A stretch of DNA of 20,900 bases, taken from the NCBI GenBank assembly GCA_026396455.1, contig JAPLWT010000052.1, forward strand, positions 1 through 20,900, written 5' to 3'. How positions within the stretch are numbered: position 1 is the stretch's first letter; each line of letters begins with the position of its first letter. The position numbers were made by a program, and so were the translations under genes. Shown here one piece after another: positions 1 to 7,452 of this stretch. The stretch is from Microcaldota archaeon (GTDB lineage Archaea; Micrarchaeota; Micrarchaeia; Burarchaeales; Fermentimicrarchaeaceae). Below the pieces are notes generated by a model. That model ran no database searches. It saw only the letters and a list, made by a program, of their open reading frames with translations, and was not told the origin of the DNA.

Positions 1-103
1 AGAATATTATTGCGATAAAAGATAGTAGTACGCCCGTCACTACCAGCTGTTCCAAGGAAGCCTGCCCTTTTCGAAAGCTTGATGACACGCCTTTGCAACC
101 CAT
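1..103 (-). CDS. Pilin-like protein with class III signal peptide (5' end only)
   Basis: The first 34 residues of a minus-strand gene that runs off the left edge are visible. From ATG at 103 it reads a short basic leader ending in FRKG, then QASLEQL, then a hydrophobic stretch (VVTGVLLSFIAIIF). This is the archaeal class III signal peptide: cleavage by a prepilin peptidase after the Gly leaves a mature protein starting with Q, with Glu at +5 and a hydrophobic helix that packs in a type IV pilus-like filament or anchors the protein. A TATA-like box lies about 28 bases upstream, so the mRNA would be nearly leaderless. It could be an adhesion pilin, an archaellin-like subunit, or another surface protein using the same anchor. 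The rest of the gene is outside the window. Confidence 0.75.
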   Translation of the reverse strand, partial: MGCKGVSSSFRKGQASLEQLVVTGVLLSFIAIIF

Positions 104-126
104 GGCATACTATAATTCAAATCTCG

Positions 127-135
127 TTTAAATAT
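127..135 (-). promoter_or_regulatory. TATA box of the pilin-like gene
   Basis: The minus strand reads ATATTTAAA here, centred about 28 bases upstream of the ATG at 103, so transcription would start at or next to the start codon. The stretch from 136 to 240 holds no convincing gene. Confidence 0.5.
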
Positions 136-240
136 CTGCTCCCCGAAAACCGTGTGGATCCCGATTCATGGCAGCCTATCTACTTGCCACTCAGAACCAC
201 CCTCAGGAACAAGGAAAAATTGCTTGGGAAGGTGGGGAAC

Positions 241-255
241 TGAGCCTAAGGCTCA
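241..255 (-). terminator. Palindrome in the tRNA-Glu trailer
   Basis: TGAGCCT-A-AGGCTCA is a perfect inverted repeat with 7-bp arms, one base beyond the tRNA-Glu 3' end. As RNA it can fold into a 5-bp stem with a 5-base loop, and a run of five T follows about 20 bases further in the direction of transcription (217-221). It may help terminate or process the tRNA transcript. A protein-binding site is also possible. Confidence 0.35.
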
Positions 256-256
256 A

Positions 257-331
257 TGCTCCGACCGGGATTTGAACCCGGGTCGCAGGCTCGAGAGGCC
301 TGAATCCTTGACCGGACTAGACGATCGGAGC
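257..331 (-). tRNA. tRNA-Glu (anticodon CTC)
   Basis: The minus strand folds as a complete cloverleaf. The acceptor arms are GCTCCGA and TCGGAGC with discriminator A at 257. The anticodon stem CAGGC/GCCTG closes the 7-base loop CTCTCGA, giving anticodon CTC at 295-293. The T arm is CCGGG-TTCAAAT-CCCGG. The sequence strongly resembles other archaeal tRNA-Glu genes. CCA is not encoded and there is no intron. A TTTTAAAT box about 25 bases upstream (near 350-357) is a plausible promoter, and tRNA-Val lies 46 bp upstream on the same strand. Confidence 0.95.
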
Positions 332-377
332 TCGGTTTGTTTATTATCAAATCTAACATTTAAAATGCTTAGCAGAA

Positions 378-449
378 TGGGCCCGCCCGGGATCGAACCG
401 GGGGTCTTCAGTGTGTGAGACTGACGTCTTACCACTCGACTACGGGCCC
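378..449 (-). tRNA. tRNA-Val (anticodon CAC)
   Basis: The minus strand gives acceptor arms GGGCCCG and CGGGCCC with discriminator A at 378. The anticodon stem TCAGT/ACTGA closes the loop CTCACAC, so the anticodon is CAC (417-415). The T arm is CCCGG-TTCGATC-CCGGG. CCA is not encoded and there is no intron. An AT-rich box (ATTTATTAAT) near 473-482 is the likely TATA element. Confidence 0.95.
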
Positions 450-532
450 CTCCTTAATTTAATGCAAAAACAATTAATAAATCCTCCTAGTTGTGGCATA
501 CATTCTTAAACATCCTAAGAGAAGAGTAAATC

Positions 533-1171
533 ATGAGGACAAATGAGCTGATAATCACTGTAGTAATCTTCTTATCTTTAATCATAGGCGCCTATTTCTA
601 CCCCGCAATGCCAGATGATATTGCCTCGCACTGGAACGCCGTGGGCGAGGTTGACGGTTATCTGCCCAAGTCCTGGAGTCTGTTCTTGATGCCGCTTGTC
701 CTTATTGCATCCCTCCTAATCATCGCTTTGATACCGAGCCTAGACCCTCTCAAAGCAAACATCGAGAAGTTCAGGGGCCATTACGACAACTTCTCAATAA
801 TACTGGTCCTGTTCCTATTCTACATATACCTCCTCACTGTATTCTGGAATATCGGGATGAAATTCAACATGATGCAGCTTATGGCACCCGCTTTTACGGT
901 GCTGTTCTACTACACCGGAGTTATGGTGGAGAATTCAAAAAAGAACTGGTTTATCGGAATACGGACTCCCTGGACCATGAGCAGCGAAAGAGTCTGGAAT
1001 AAAACGCACAAAGTCGGAGGGAAGCTGTTCAAGGTGGTGGGAGTCATTGCGCTTCTTGGGATATTCTTCCCATACTACTCCTTGCTTATCATACTTGTTC
1101 CAATACTGTTGGTTGCTGCTTACACCGCCCTCTACTCTTACCTTGAGTACAACAAGGAGGCAAGGCGCTGA
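533..1171 (+). CDS. SdpI/DUF1648-family membrane protein
   Basis: A 212-residue polytopic membrane protein. The N-terminal DUF1648 pattern is clear: after TM1 (about residues 6-24) comes P-D-D-I-x-x-HWN-x-x-G-x-x-DGYLPKSW. The C-terminal half has the SdpI-type loop (WNKTHKVGGKLFKV) between later helices, and about six helices are predicted by eye. Bacillus SdpI is an immunity and signalling protein for the toxin SdpC, but most relatives, including archaeal ones, have no assigned role and no SdpC-like partner is visible here. A CTTAAA box at about 505-510 lies some 25 bases before the ATG, suggesting a near-leaderless transcript. alaS begins 41 bp downstream with its own TATA box. Confidence 0.8.
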   Translation: MRTNELIITVVIFLSLIIGAYFYPAMPDDIASHWNAVGEVDGYLPKSWSLFLMPLVLIASLLIIALIPSLDPLKANIEKFRGHYDNFSIILVLFLFYIYLLTVFWNIGMKFNMMQLMAPAFTVLFYYTGVMVENSKKNWFIGIRTPWTMSSERVWNKTHKVGGKLFKVVGVIALLGIFFPYYSLLIILVPILLVAAYTALYSYLEYNKEARR

Positions 1172-1181
1172 CCAAAAAGGC

Positions 1182-1189
1182 TTTAATAT
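1182..1189 (+). promoter_or_regulatory. TATA box of alaS
   Basis: TTTAATAT is centred about 27 bases before the alaS ATG at 1213. No Shine-Dalgarno sequence is seen before that ATG, so alaS is probably translated from a leaderless mRNA. Confidence 0.5.
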
Positions 1190-1212
1190 CCTATTCGTCA
1201 AATCTGTTTGCT

Positions 1213-3858
1213 ATGGGAAAGAAAGAGCTGATACAGAAATTCCAGAAAGACCATGACAAATACTGGAAGGTTGAGCTTTTCGGAAGGGAGGGCTTCTTTA
1301 GGAAACAATGCCCCAAGTGCGGAAAATTCTTCTGGGCTACAACGGAAAGAGAGACCTGCCCGGATGCTTCCTGCACCACCTACACCTTCATAGGAAATCC
1401 GCCGACAGACAAGAGATTCAACTATGCAGAAACCTGGAATGAGATTGATAAATTTTTTGTTTCAAAGGGGCATACTTCAGTTCGGAGATACCCTGTTGTC
1501 TCCCGCTGGAGGCCTGATTTATTCTTCACTGTTGCATCCATCATAGACTTCCAGAGGATAGAGAAGGGGCAGACCGCTTTCGAGCTTCCGGCCAACCCCC
1601 TGATTGTTCCGCAGGTATGCATGCGGTTCTCAGACATACCGAACATAGGGGTTACCGGGAGGCATTACAGCTCGTTCGTCATGGTAGGCCAGCATGCAAT
1701 TGCTAATGAGAAAGGCTACTGGAAGGACAGGTGCATAGATCTGGATTTCGAGCTGCTGACCAAGGTCTTCGGCATACCCAAGGATGAGATAGTTTTCGTG
1801 GAGGATGCCTGGGTCGGGTATGGAGCTTTCGGGTTCTCGCTTGAATACTATGTCCGAGGCTTGGAGTTGGGCAATGCCGTGTTCACCCAATTCCTGGGTA
1901 ATATTGACAGCTACAGGGAGATGGACGAGAAAATAATTGACATGGGTGCCGGGCTTGAGAGGTTCACCTGGATAACCCAGGGCACGCCCACAAGTTACGA
2001 CGCGGTGTTCGGCCCGGTAATCGAGAAGATGAAGAAGGACTCGGGAATGAGTTTTGACGAAGAGCTTTTCTCCAAGTATGCCAAGATAAGCGGCTCGCTT
2101 GACATGGACGTTGCAGGTGATGTTGCAACTGTGAGAAAAGGAATTGCAAAAACTGTCGGGATAACCGTTGAGAAGCTGGAGTCTGAGATAGCCCCCATGG
2201 AAGCGCTCTATGCAATCTGCGACCATGCAAGGACCCTGGCCTATGCCATAAACGACGGGGCTCTGCCAAGCAATACCGGCGGGGGCTATAACCTGAGAGT
2301 GGTTCTCAGGAGGGCCCTGAGCTTCATAGAGGAGTTCAACTTCCCATTCCACATCAACGAAGTGATGGAGCTGAACTGCAGGGAGCTGAAACCGCTCTTC
2401 CCAGAACTGCTTGAGAACATGCCCCAGATGCAGAAGATAATAGAAGTTGAGGAGGGCAGGTACAGCTCGACAATAAAGAAATCAAGGAGGATTGTTGCTG
2501 ACATTCTTGGGGATGGAAAGAAGTTCTCATCAGACAATCTTGCAAAACTGTATGAATCGCAGGGCATAACCCCCGAACTGATAGAGAAGATTGCCAGGGA
2601 GGAGAAATTTGACGTGCAGATACCCTCTGATTTCTACGATATGCTCACCAGGACCCACATAGCTGTAAAAGAGGAGAAACCTCCTTTTGATGCAACTGGT
2701 TTGCCGGAGACCAAGGCAGTCTACTACGAGGATGCGGAAAAGCTGGAGCTTGATTCCACAGTCGTTGCATTGAGGGATGGTGCTGTTGTCCTGGATGCGA
2801 CAATATTCTACCCCGAGGGAGGAGGGCAGGCTGCGGACCTCGGCACAATAGACGGCATGAAGGTTTTGGATGCGCAGAAAGTTGCCGGAGTCGTGTTCCA
2901 TGTACTTGAGAAGTCAGGTTTAAAGGATGGCCAGAGGGTACACCTCCATGTGGACGGGGAGAGGAGGAAGGCTCTGATGAGGCACCATAGCGCCACCCAC
3001 ATACTGAATTACGCCTGCAGGAAGGTCCTCGGAAAACATGTCTGGCAGGCAGGTGCCAGGAAGGAGAAGGAGAGGGCCCACCTGGACATAACCCACTACG
3101 AGAGAATTTCGCCGGAGCAGCTAAAGCAGATAGAGATTGCTGCCAATAGAATTGTGCTTGAGGACAGGAAGATCAACATAACGAATATGGAGAGGGGAGA
3201 GGCCGAGAGGAAGTACGGCTTCACCATATACCAGGGAGGCGCATCGCCAGGCAAGATGATAAGGATAGTCGAAGTTGACGGCGGGATTGATGCGGAGGCA
3301 TGCGCAGGCTTGCACCTTCCCAGCACCGGGAAGATCGGCATGATAAAAATAATGAAGGAGGAGAGGATACAGGACGGAATCAGCAGAATACAATTTGTTG
3401 CTGGCGAGGAAGCTTTGAAGTACGCGCAGAAGGGGGATGAGCTGCTTAGAGCCGCTTCAGAAAGGCTGAAAGTTGCCCCCGAACAGCTTGCTTCTGCGGA
3501 GGAGCGCTTCTTCAACGAGTGGAAGGACAGGGGGAAGAGGCTTGATGAGCTTGAGGAGCGCCTCGCTGAGCTTGAGGCTGATAAACTGCTCAAGGAAGCA
3601 AAGGATAATGCTGTGAGAAAGGTGCTTAACCTTGATGCAAAGCTCCTGGAAAAGATTGCCCTGCGTCTGTCCAAGAAAGATGTCGTCGCTGTTCTGGCCA
3701 ACCAGGATAACGATGTCGTCGCTGTGACTCCAGAGAGTTCCGGGCTGGACGCAAGCCAGCTCCTCGCCAAACTCTACTCGAAATTCGGGGGCACAGGTGG
3801 CGGAAGCAAGAGGTTTGCAAGAGGCAGGACCAAGCAGAAGATTTCTTTCTCTGAGTAA
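1213..3858 (+). CDS. alaS: Alanyl-tRNA synthetase, archaeal type
   Basis: An 881-residue class II synthetase that charges tRNA-Ala in the cytoplasm, close to the usual archaeal length. The N-terminus carries the extra zinc-binding segment found in archaeal AlaRS (C33-x2-C36 and C49-x4-C54). The aminoacylation core follows, with FTVASIIDFQR near residues 101-111 and the NTGGGYNLR segment near 355-363. The editing domain is intact: HHSATH at 591-596 and CAGLH at 697-701 supply the metal ligands used to hydrolyse Ser/Gly-tRNA-Ala. The C-terminal DHHA1-type domain ends with FGGTGGGSKRFARG. The start is fixed by the TATA box 27 bases upstream. The TAA stop directly abuts the stop codon of the convergent downstream gene. 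Confidence 0.97.
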   Translation: MGKKELIQKFQKDHDKYWKVELFGREGFFRKQCPKCGKFFWATTERETCPDASCTTYTFIGNPPTDKRFNYAETWNEIDKFFVSKGHTSVRRYPVVSRWRPDLFFTVASIIDFQRIEKGQTAFELPANPLIVPQVCMRFSDIPNIGVTGRHYSSFVMVGQHAIANEKGYWKDRCIDLDFELLTKVFGIPKDEIVFVEDAWVGYGAFGFSLEYYVRGLELGNAVFTQFLGNIDSYREMDEKIIDMGAGLERFTWITQGTPTSYDAVFGPVIEKMKKDSGMSFDEELFSKYAKISGSLDMDVAGDVATVRKGIAKTVGITVEKLESEIAPMEALYAICDHARTLAYAINDGALPSNTGGGYNLRVVLRRALSFIEEFNFPFHINEVMELNCRELKPLFPELLENMPQMQKIIEVEEGRYSSTIKKSRRIVADILGDGKKFSSDNLAKLYESQGITPELIEKIAREEKFDVQIPSDFYDMLTRTHIAVKEEKPPFDATGLPETKAVYYEDAEKLELDSTVVALRDGAVVLDATIFYPEGGGQAADLGTIDGMKVLDAQKVAGVVFHVLEKSGLKDGQRVHLHVDGERRKALMRHHSATHILNYACRKVLGKHVWQAGARKEKERAHLDITHYERISPEQLKQIEIAANRIVLEDRKINITNMERGEAERKYGFTIYQGGASPGKMIRIVEVDGGIDAEACAGLHLPSTGKIGMIKIMKEERIQDGISRIQFVAGEEALKYAQKGDELLRAASERLKVAPEQLASAEERFFNEWKDRGKRLDELEERLAELEADKLLKEAKDNAVRKVLNLDAKLLEKIALRLSKKDVVAVLANQDNDVVAVTPESSGLDASQLLAKLYSKFGGTGGGSKRFARGRTKQKISFSE

Positions 3859-4428
3859 CTAGGCTTTTATAATCTTATATCCTTTCAGCCATTCCCTTGC
3901 CTTCTTCTTTATAGAGCTGTGTTTCGAGCGGTTGGAAAGCTCTGCAATGTACGGTATTTTCTCCTCATTTCCTACGGGGCTTCTCAGGATGAAATTCAGG
4001 GTCCTCTTTGCGACGGAGAGGTGCTCGGTGTGCGCCCCGATGTAATCGGCATTTTTCATCTTGTCCCTCTCATCAATATTGCTTTTTTCCATGTAGTCAA
4101 GAGCATCTATGGCAACCGGCTCGTGCTTTGAGAAACTGGCTATGAACTTCGCCCTGTCAACTTTGCTCAATTCCGGCATACCGCTGTTCTCCATTCTGCC
4201 CCACGCCTCCTCTGCGACTGTGAGGCTTGGCGCAAATATTGCGGTATCTCCGAAGTAATGGCTCTTATCCCATTCCGAGAGCATCCTGCTGCCGGCAATA
4301 ATGTCCACCGCAGTCCTGCTTACCTCTTCATTGTCATGGGTGGTTGCAGCATGATGGAGCTGCTTGTAATTGCTGAGAAAAAGGCCTAACCTGTCTTTCA
4401 GGGATATTCCCTTCCCTCTTTTTTTCAT
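3859..4428 (-). CDS. Hypothetical 189-residue protein
   Basis: I do not recognise a family. The protein is soluble and charged, with no signal peptide or membrane segment, a basic N-terminus (KKRGKGISLKDR) and a basic C-terminal stretch (SIKKKAREWLKGYK). The middle looks mostly helical. A His-rich patch (LHHAATTHDNEE, about residues 24-35) is the only striking local composition. The start at 4428 is preceded by GGAG only two bases away and by an AT-rich TATA-like stretch (AATTTAATATA, about 4456-4466), so it has its own promoter, divergent from the PadR operon. Its TAG stop touches the alaS TAA with no base between. The open frame and purine-rich coding strand match neighbouring genes. Confidence 0.7.
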   Translation of the reverse strand: MKKRGKGISLKDRLGLFLSNYKQLHHAATTHDNEEVSRTAVDIIAGSRMLSEWDKSHYFGDTAIFAPSLTVAEEAWGRMENSGMPELSKVDRAKFIASFSKHEPVAIDALDYMEKSNIDERDKMKNADYIGAHTEHLSVAKRTLNFILRSPVGNEEKIPYIAELSNRSKHSSIKKKAREWLKGYKIIKA

Positions 4429-4509
4429 ATCTCCGATTTTGACATTTCACCTATATTAAATTATCCTAACGGAGGAACTGGCACCGCAGGAAGCAAATGA
4501 AACGATAAG

Positions 4510-4518
4510 TATATAAAT
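4510..4518 (+). promoter_or_regulatory. TATA box of the PadR-led operon
   Basis: TATATAAAT is preceded by a purine-rich GATAAG (possible BRE). Its centre is about 31 bases before the ATG at 4545, placing the transcription start near 4540, inside the palindrome that follows. Confidence 0.6.
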
Positions 4519-4530
4519 CTTTTTGGTTAT

Positions 4531-4546
4531 ATATCGAATCCGATAT
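4531..4546 (+). promoter_or_regulatory. Palindromic operator candidate at the padR start
   Basis: ATATCG-AATC-CGATAT is a perfect inverted repeat with 6-bp arms and a 4-base centre. It covers the predicted transcription start and the first two bases of the PadR start codon. PadR dimers commonly bind such inverted repeats in their own promoter, so autorepression by blocking initiation is likely. This is inference from position and symmetry. Confidence 0.5.
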
Positions 4547-5021
4547 GAAACTATTTGCAAAAGGCCTGCTGAACCTTTTCATACTCTGCGAGGCGGAGAA
4601 GCCGGTTTCCGGTAAAAAGATAACAGAAAGAATAACCGAACTCACATACGGGAAGTGGAAACCAAGCCCAGGGGTCATATACCCTCTGCTGAGAAAAATG
4701 GAGATGGAGGGACTTGTTAAATCCGAACTCTCAGAAGGCAAGGGGAGAAGGGAGATAACCTACGTGATTACGGCCCATGGCAAGAAAGATCTCGCAGAAG
4801 GTAGGGAGGGGATGATGCATAAGGGAGACATGTCAACGATATTCCTGCCGCTCATAACAAAAGTGATATATAACTTCGACGATGATGAGATAAAGGAGCT
4901 TGTAGAAGAATTTGAGAAATTCAACAAGCTGAGGGAGAAATTTACCGAACTTCCTGAAAAGAAAAGGAAGGAGGTATTTCTCAAGATATGCAGTCTTTTT
5001 GAAAAACTCGTGGAATCGTGA
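4545..5021 (+). CDS. PadR-family transcriptional regulator
   Basis: A 158-residue winged-helix regulator. The N-terminal 80 residues have the PadR pattern: a first helix (LFAKGLLNLFILCEAEK), the recognition region ending in GKWKPSPGVIYPLLRKME, and a wing with EGLVKSELSEGKGRREITYVIT. The C-terminal half (about 85-158) is helical and highly charged, as in PadR proteins that dimerise through a C-terminal helix or coiled coil. PadR regulators often repress adjacent drug-exporter genes and release DNA on binding the drug. Here the gene is first in a six-gene export operon and ends four bases before the DrrA-like ATPase. A palindrome sits on its own start site. Confidence 0.88.
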   Translation: MKLFAKGLLNLFILCEAEKPVSGKKITERITELTYGKWKPSPGVIYPLLRKMEMEGLVKSELSEGKGRREITYVITAHGKKDLAEGREGMMHKGDMSTIFLPLITKVIYNFDDDEIKELVEEFEKFNKLREKFTELPEKKRKEVFLKICSLFEKLVES

Positions 5022-5025
5022 TCCG

Positions 5026-6009
5026 ATGACCAACGTGATTGAAACCAACAAACTAACCAGAAAATTCAATGACTTCACGGCAGTTGACTCCATAAATCTG
5101 CAAATCAGGAAAGGGGAGCTTTTCGGGCTTCTGGGCCCCAATGGAGCTGGGAAAACAACCACTCTCTCCATGCTCTCAACAATACGAAGGCCCACTTCCG
5201 GAACTGCAAGGGTGAATGGGTTTGATGTGAACACCCAGCAGGATGAGGTGCGAAACTCCATAGGCATAGTATTCCAGGATCCCAGCCTTGATGATGAGCT
5301 CACGGCCTATGAGAATCTTGATTTCCATGCAATGCTTTATGGGATGCCTGCTGGCCAGAGGATGGAAAGAATAAAAGAAGTCCTTGAGCTGGTGGAGCTG
5401 TCTGAAAAACGTAATGAACAGGTTAAAAGATTCTCCGGAGGCATGAAAAGGAGGCTGGAAATAGCAAGAGGTCTCATACATCACCCAAAGGTGCTTTTCC
5501 TTGACGAGCCCACTTTAGGTTTGGACCCGCAGACAAGAAGGAATATCTGGGATCATATCCGGGAAATGAATAAATCAGAGGATGTGACAGTAGTCATCAC
5601 AACGCACTACATGGAGGAGGCTGACTCCCTGTGCGACAGGGTTGCAGTAATAGACCAGGGCAGGATAATCGCTTTGGACAGTCCGGACAAACTTAAGCAC
5701 TCCCTTGGCGGTGATATAATCTCGCTTGAGGCAGACGCAGGTCTGCTGCCGCACCTAAAGAAGATAAAGAACATAAAGAAAATAAAGCGCATGAATGGCG
5801 AGATGAGTATATCAGCCCAGGATGCGGAGCACGTCATACCAGCAATATTCGAAATTGCGCAGAAGAATAAAATTAAAATACATTCAATCGCTCTTCGCCA
5901 TCCAACGCTTGAAGATGTGTTCCTGCAACTCACTGGAAAGAGCATACGGGATGAGAAGGCCGGTGCAATGGACATGTTCAGGACCAGGATAAGGAGCAGA
6001 AACAGGTAG
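5026..6009 (+). CDS. ABC exporter ATP-binding protein, DrrA-like
   Basis: A 327-residue ABC ATPase of the ABC-2/DrrA (daunorubicin resistance) class. Walker A is GPNGAGKT (residues 37-44), the Q-loop is in VFQDPSLDDEL, the signature is FSGGMKRR, Walker B is VLFLDEPTLGLD and the switch His is in ITTHYMEEAD. The C-terminal extension ending HPTLEDVFLQLTGKSIRDE is typical of this class. I start at 5026 rather than the in-frame ATG at 4999, because conserved ABC sequence begins at MTNVIETNKLTRKF and the later start gives a 4-base gap after PadR instead of overlap. It would energise the ABC-2 permease encoded 5 bp downstream. The substrate is unknown; lipids, antibiotics or polysaccharides are possible for the class. 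Confidence 0.93.
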   Translation: MTNVIETNKLTRKFNDFTAVDSINLQIRKGELFGLLGPNGAGKTTTLSMLSTIRRPTSGTARVNGFDVNTQQDEVRNSIGIVFQDPSLDDELTAYENLDFHAMLYGMPAGQRMERIKEVLELVELSEKRNEQVKRFSGGMKRRLEIARGLIHHPKVLFLDEPTLGLDPQTRRNIWDHIREMNKSEDVTVVITTHYMEEADSLCDRVAVIDQGRIIALDSPDKLKHSLGGDIISLEADAGLLPHLKKIKNIKKIKRMNGEMSISAQDAEHVIPAIFEIAQKNKIKIHSIALRHPTLEDVFLQLTGKSIRDEKAGAMDMFRTRIRSRNR

Positions 6010-6014
6010 TTGGT

Positions 6015-6767
6015 ATGAGCAAACAACTGAGCGGAATCTACATCCTCTGGAAGAGGGAAGTGATAAGGTTTTTCAGAGCCAAGAGCAGGATTGTAGGGAC
6101 ATTGGCAATGCCATTCTTCTTCCTGCTCATACTGGGAAGCGGATTCGGACCAGCCTATGCGGCAGAGAACGGAGGCGGCAATTACATGAATGTGCTAGCA
6201 CCAGGCATAATCGGCATGGTGCTGCTGTTCTCTTCAATATTCAGCGGAGTAAGAGTGCTCATGGACAGGGAGTTCGGCTTCCTTAAGGAGATAATGGTGG
6301 CGCCCATTTCAAGGACTTCAATAATGCTTGGCATAACCTTGGGTGGAGTTACCACTTCAACAGTTCAGGCATTCCTATTGCTCGGCGTATCTCTGCTCTT
6401 CGGAGTGCAACTTAATCTATACGGCATTCCCCTTGCGGTGCTCTTCATGTTCCTAATCTCAACCTCATTCGTCTCGCTGGGCATAGCGCTAGCGTCAAAA
6501 ATGGATGATATGCACGGATTCCAGCTCATAAACAACTTCCTCATGATGCCCATTCTCCTCCTCTCAGGAGCTTTGGTGCCACTCAATAACCTCGGGACAT
6601 GGCAATTTATAATATATCTAGATCCACTAACATATGGAGTTGACGCGCTTAGAGGCAGTCTCATAAATGCTTCGCAGATGCCACTCTGGCTGGACTTTGC
6701 AGTCCTTGCTGGGTTCTGCATTGCATGCATAACGATTGGGGCTTTCCTCTTCTCGCAGAGGGAGTAA
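6015..6767 (+). CDS. ABC-2 type permease, DrrB-like
   Basis: A 250-residue membrane protein with about six helices and the ABC-2 permease pattern. It has a basic cytoplasmic N-terminus (WKREVIRFFRAKSRI), a short first external loop, the coupling segment DREFGFLKEIMVAPISRTSIMLG (a hallmark of DrrB/NodJ-type permeases), and a late SGALVPLNNL segment before the last helices. It should form the membrane channel with the ATPase just upstream. AGGTAG upstream of the ATG gives a reasonable ribosome site. One base separates its stop from the next ATPase gene. Confidence 0.9.
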   Translation: MSKQLSGIYILWKREVIRFFRAKSRIVGTLAMPFFFLLILGSGFGPAYAAENGGGNYMNVLAPGIIGMVLLFSSIFSGVRVLMDREFGFLKEIMVAPISRTSIMLGITLGGVTTSTVQAFLLLGVSLLFGVQLNLYGIPLAVLFMFLISTSFVSLGIALASKMDDMHGFQLINNFLMMPILLLSGALVPLNNLGTWQFIIYLDPLTYGVDALRGSLINASQMPLWLDFAVLAGFCIACITIGAFLFSQRE

Positions 6768-6768
6768 C

Positions 6769-7452
6769 ATGGAAATAGTAAAAGTGGAAAATATCAAGAA
6801 AAAGTACCTGATGGGTGAGTATGAGCTAGAGGTGCTCAAAGGCATAGATCTAACAGTGAAGAAAGGTGATGCCATCTCAATAATGGGTCCCTCAGGAAGC
6901 GGAAAGAGCACCCTGCTGCAGATAATGGGATGTCTAGATAAACCAACGAGCGGCAAGCTTTACATAGATAGTATTGACACTTCAACTATGAATGCCGACC
7001 AGCTTGCGGGGATAAGGAGCAGGAAGATCGGCTTCGTCTTCCAGTTCTTCTACCTCATCTCAACTCTCACTTCGGTGGATAACATTGAATTGCCAATGGT
7101 TTTCAACGGATTATCGCATGAGGAAAGGTATAAGAAGGCGTCTGAGCTCCTCGAACTTGTCGGGCTCGCGGAAAGGGCGGACCACCGACCATCAGAACTC
7201 AGCGGGGGTGAGAGGCAGAGGGTTGCAATTGCAAGGGCGCTGGCAAACGACCCCCAAATAATTCTTGCTGATGAGCCAACAGGCAACCTTGACTCGAAAT
7301 CCGGCCAGGAGATAATACACCTGTTAATGAAGCTTAATAAGGAGGGTTATACCCTTGTAATGGTGTCGCATGACCCTGAAATAGCAAGGCATGCGAGGAG
7401 AATAATTCATGTTAAAGATGGGCTTATAGAAAAGACCGAGGTGGTCAAATGA
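6769..7452 (+). CDS. LolD/MacB-type ABC ATPase (cassette 1)
   Basis: A 227-residue ABC ATPase of the MacB/LolD/FtsE group. Walker A GPSGSGKS is at 40-47, Q-loop Q92, signature LSGGE at 144-148, Walker B IILADE at 164-169 followed by PTGNLDS, and switch His201. The family motif CLDKPTSG after Walker A separates it from the DrrA-like ATPase of the same operon. An in-frame ATG at 6736 would lie inside the permease gene. The start at 6769, one base after the permease stop, gives the standard LolD N-terminus. Its stop overlaps the next start (ATGA at 7449-7452), indicating translational coupling with the secreted partner. It should power the MacB-like permease two genes downstream. Confidence 0.92.
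   Translation: MEIVKVENIKKKYLMGEYELEVLKGIDLTVKKGDAISIMGPSGSGKSTLLQIMGCLDKPTSGKLYIDSIDTSTMNADQLAGIRSRKIGFVFQFFYLISTLTSVDNIELPMVFNGLSHEERYKKASELLELVGLAERADHRPSELSGGERQRVAIARALANDPQIILADEPTGNLDSKSGQEIIHLLMKLNKEGYTLVMVSHDPEIARHARRIIHVKDGLIEKTEVVK

Noticed and set aside
152..435. Short frames on both strands at the left end
   Set aside because: They run through the two tRNA genes and have no family features.
1630..2352. A 240-residue minus-strand frame within alaS
   Set aside because: It is a shadow of the well-conserved alaS coding sequence, with no motif or promoter of its own.
3096..3770. A 224-residue Ser/Leu-rich minus-strand frame
   Set aside because: Its composition is what antisense of a Glu/Lys-rich coding region produces; it lies opposite the end of alaS.
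4999..5025. Longer N-terminus for the DrrA-like ATPase
   Set aside because: The extra nine residues overlap padR and are not ABC-like; the ATG at 5026 gives the usual start.
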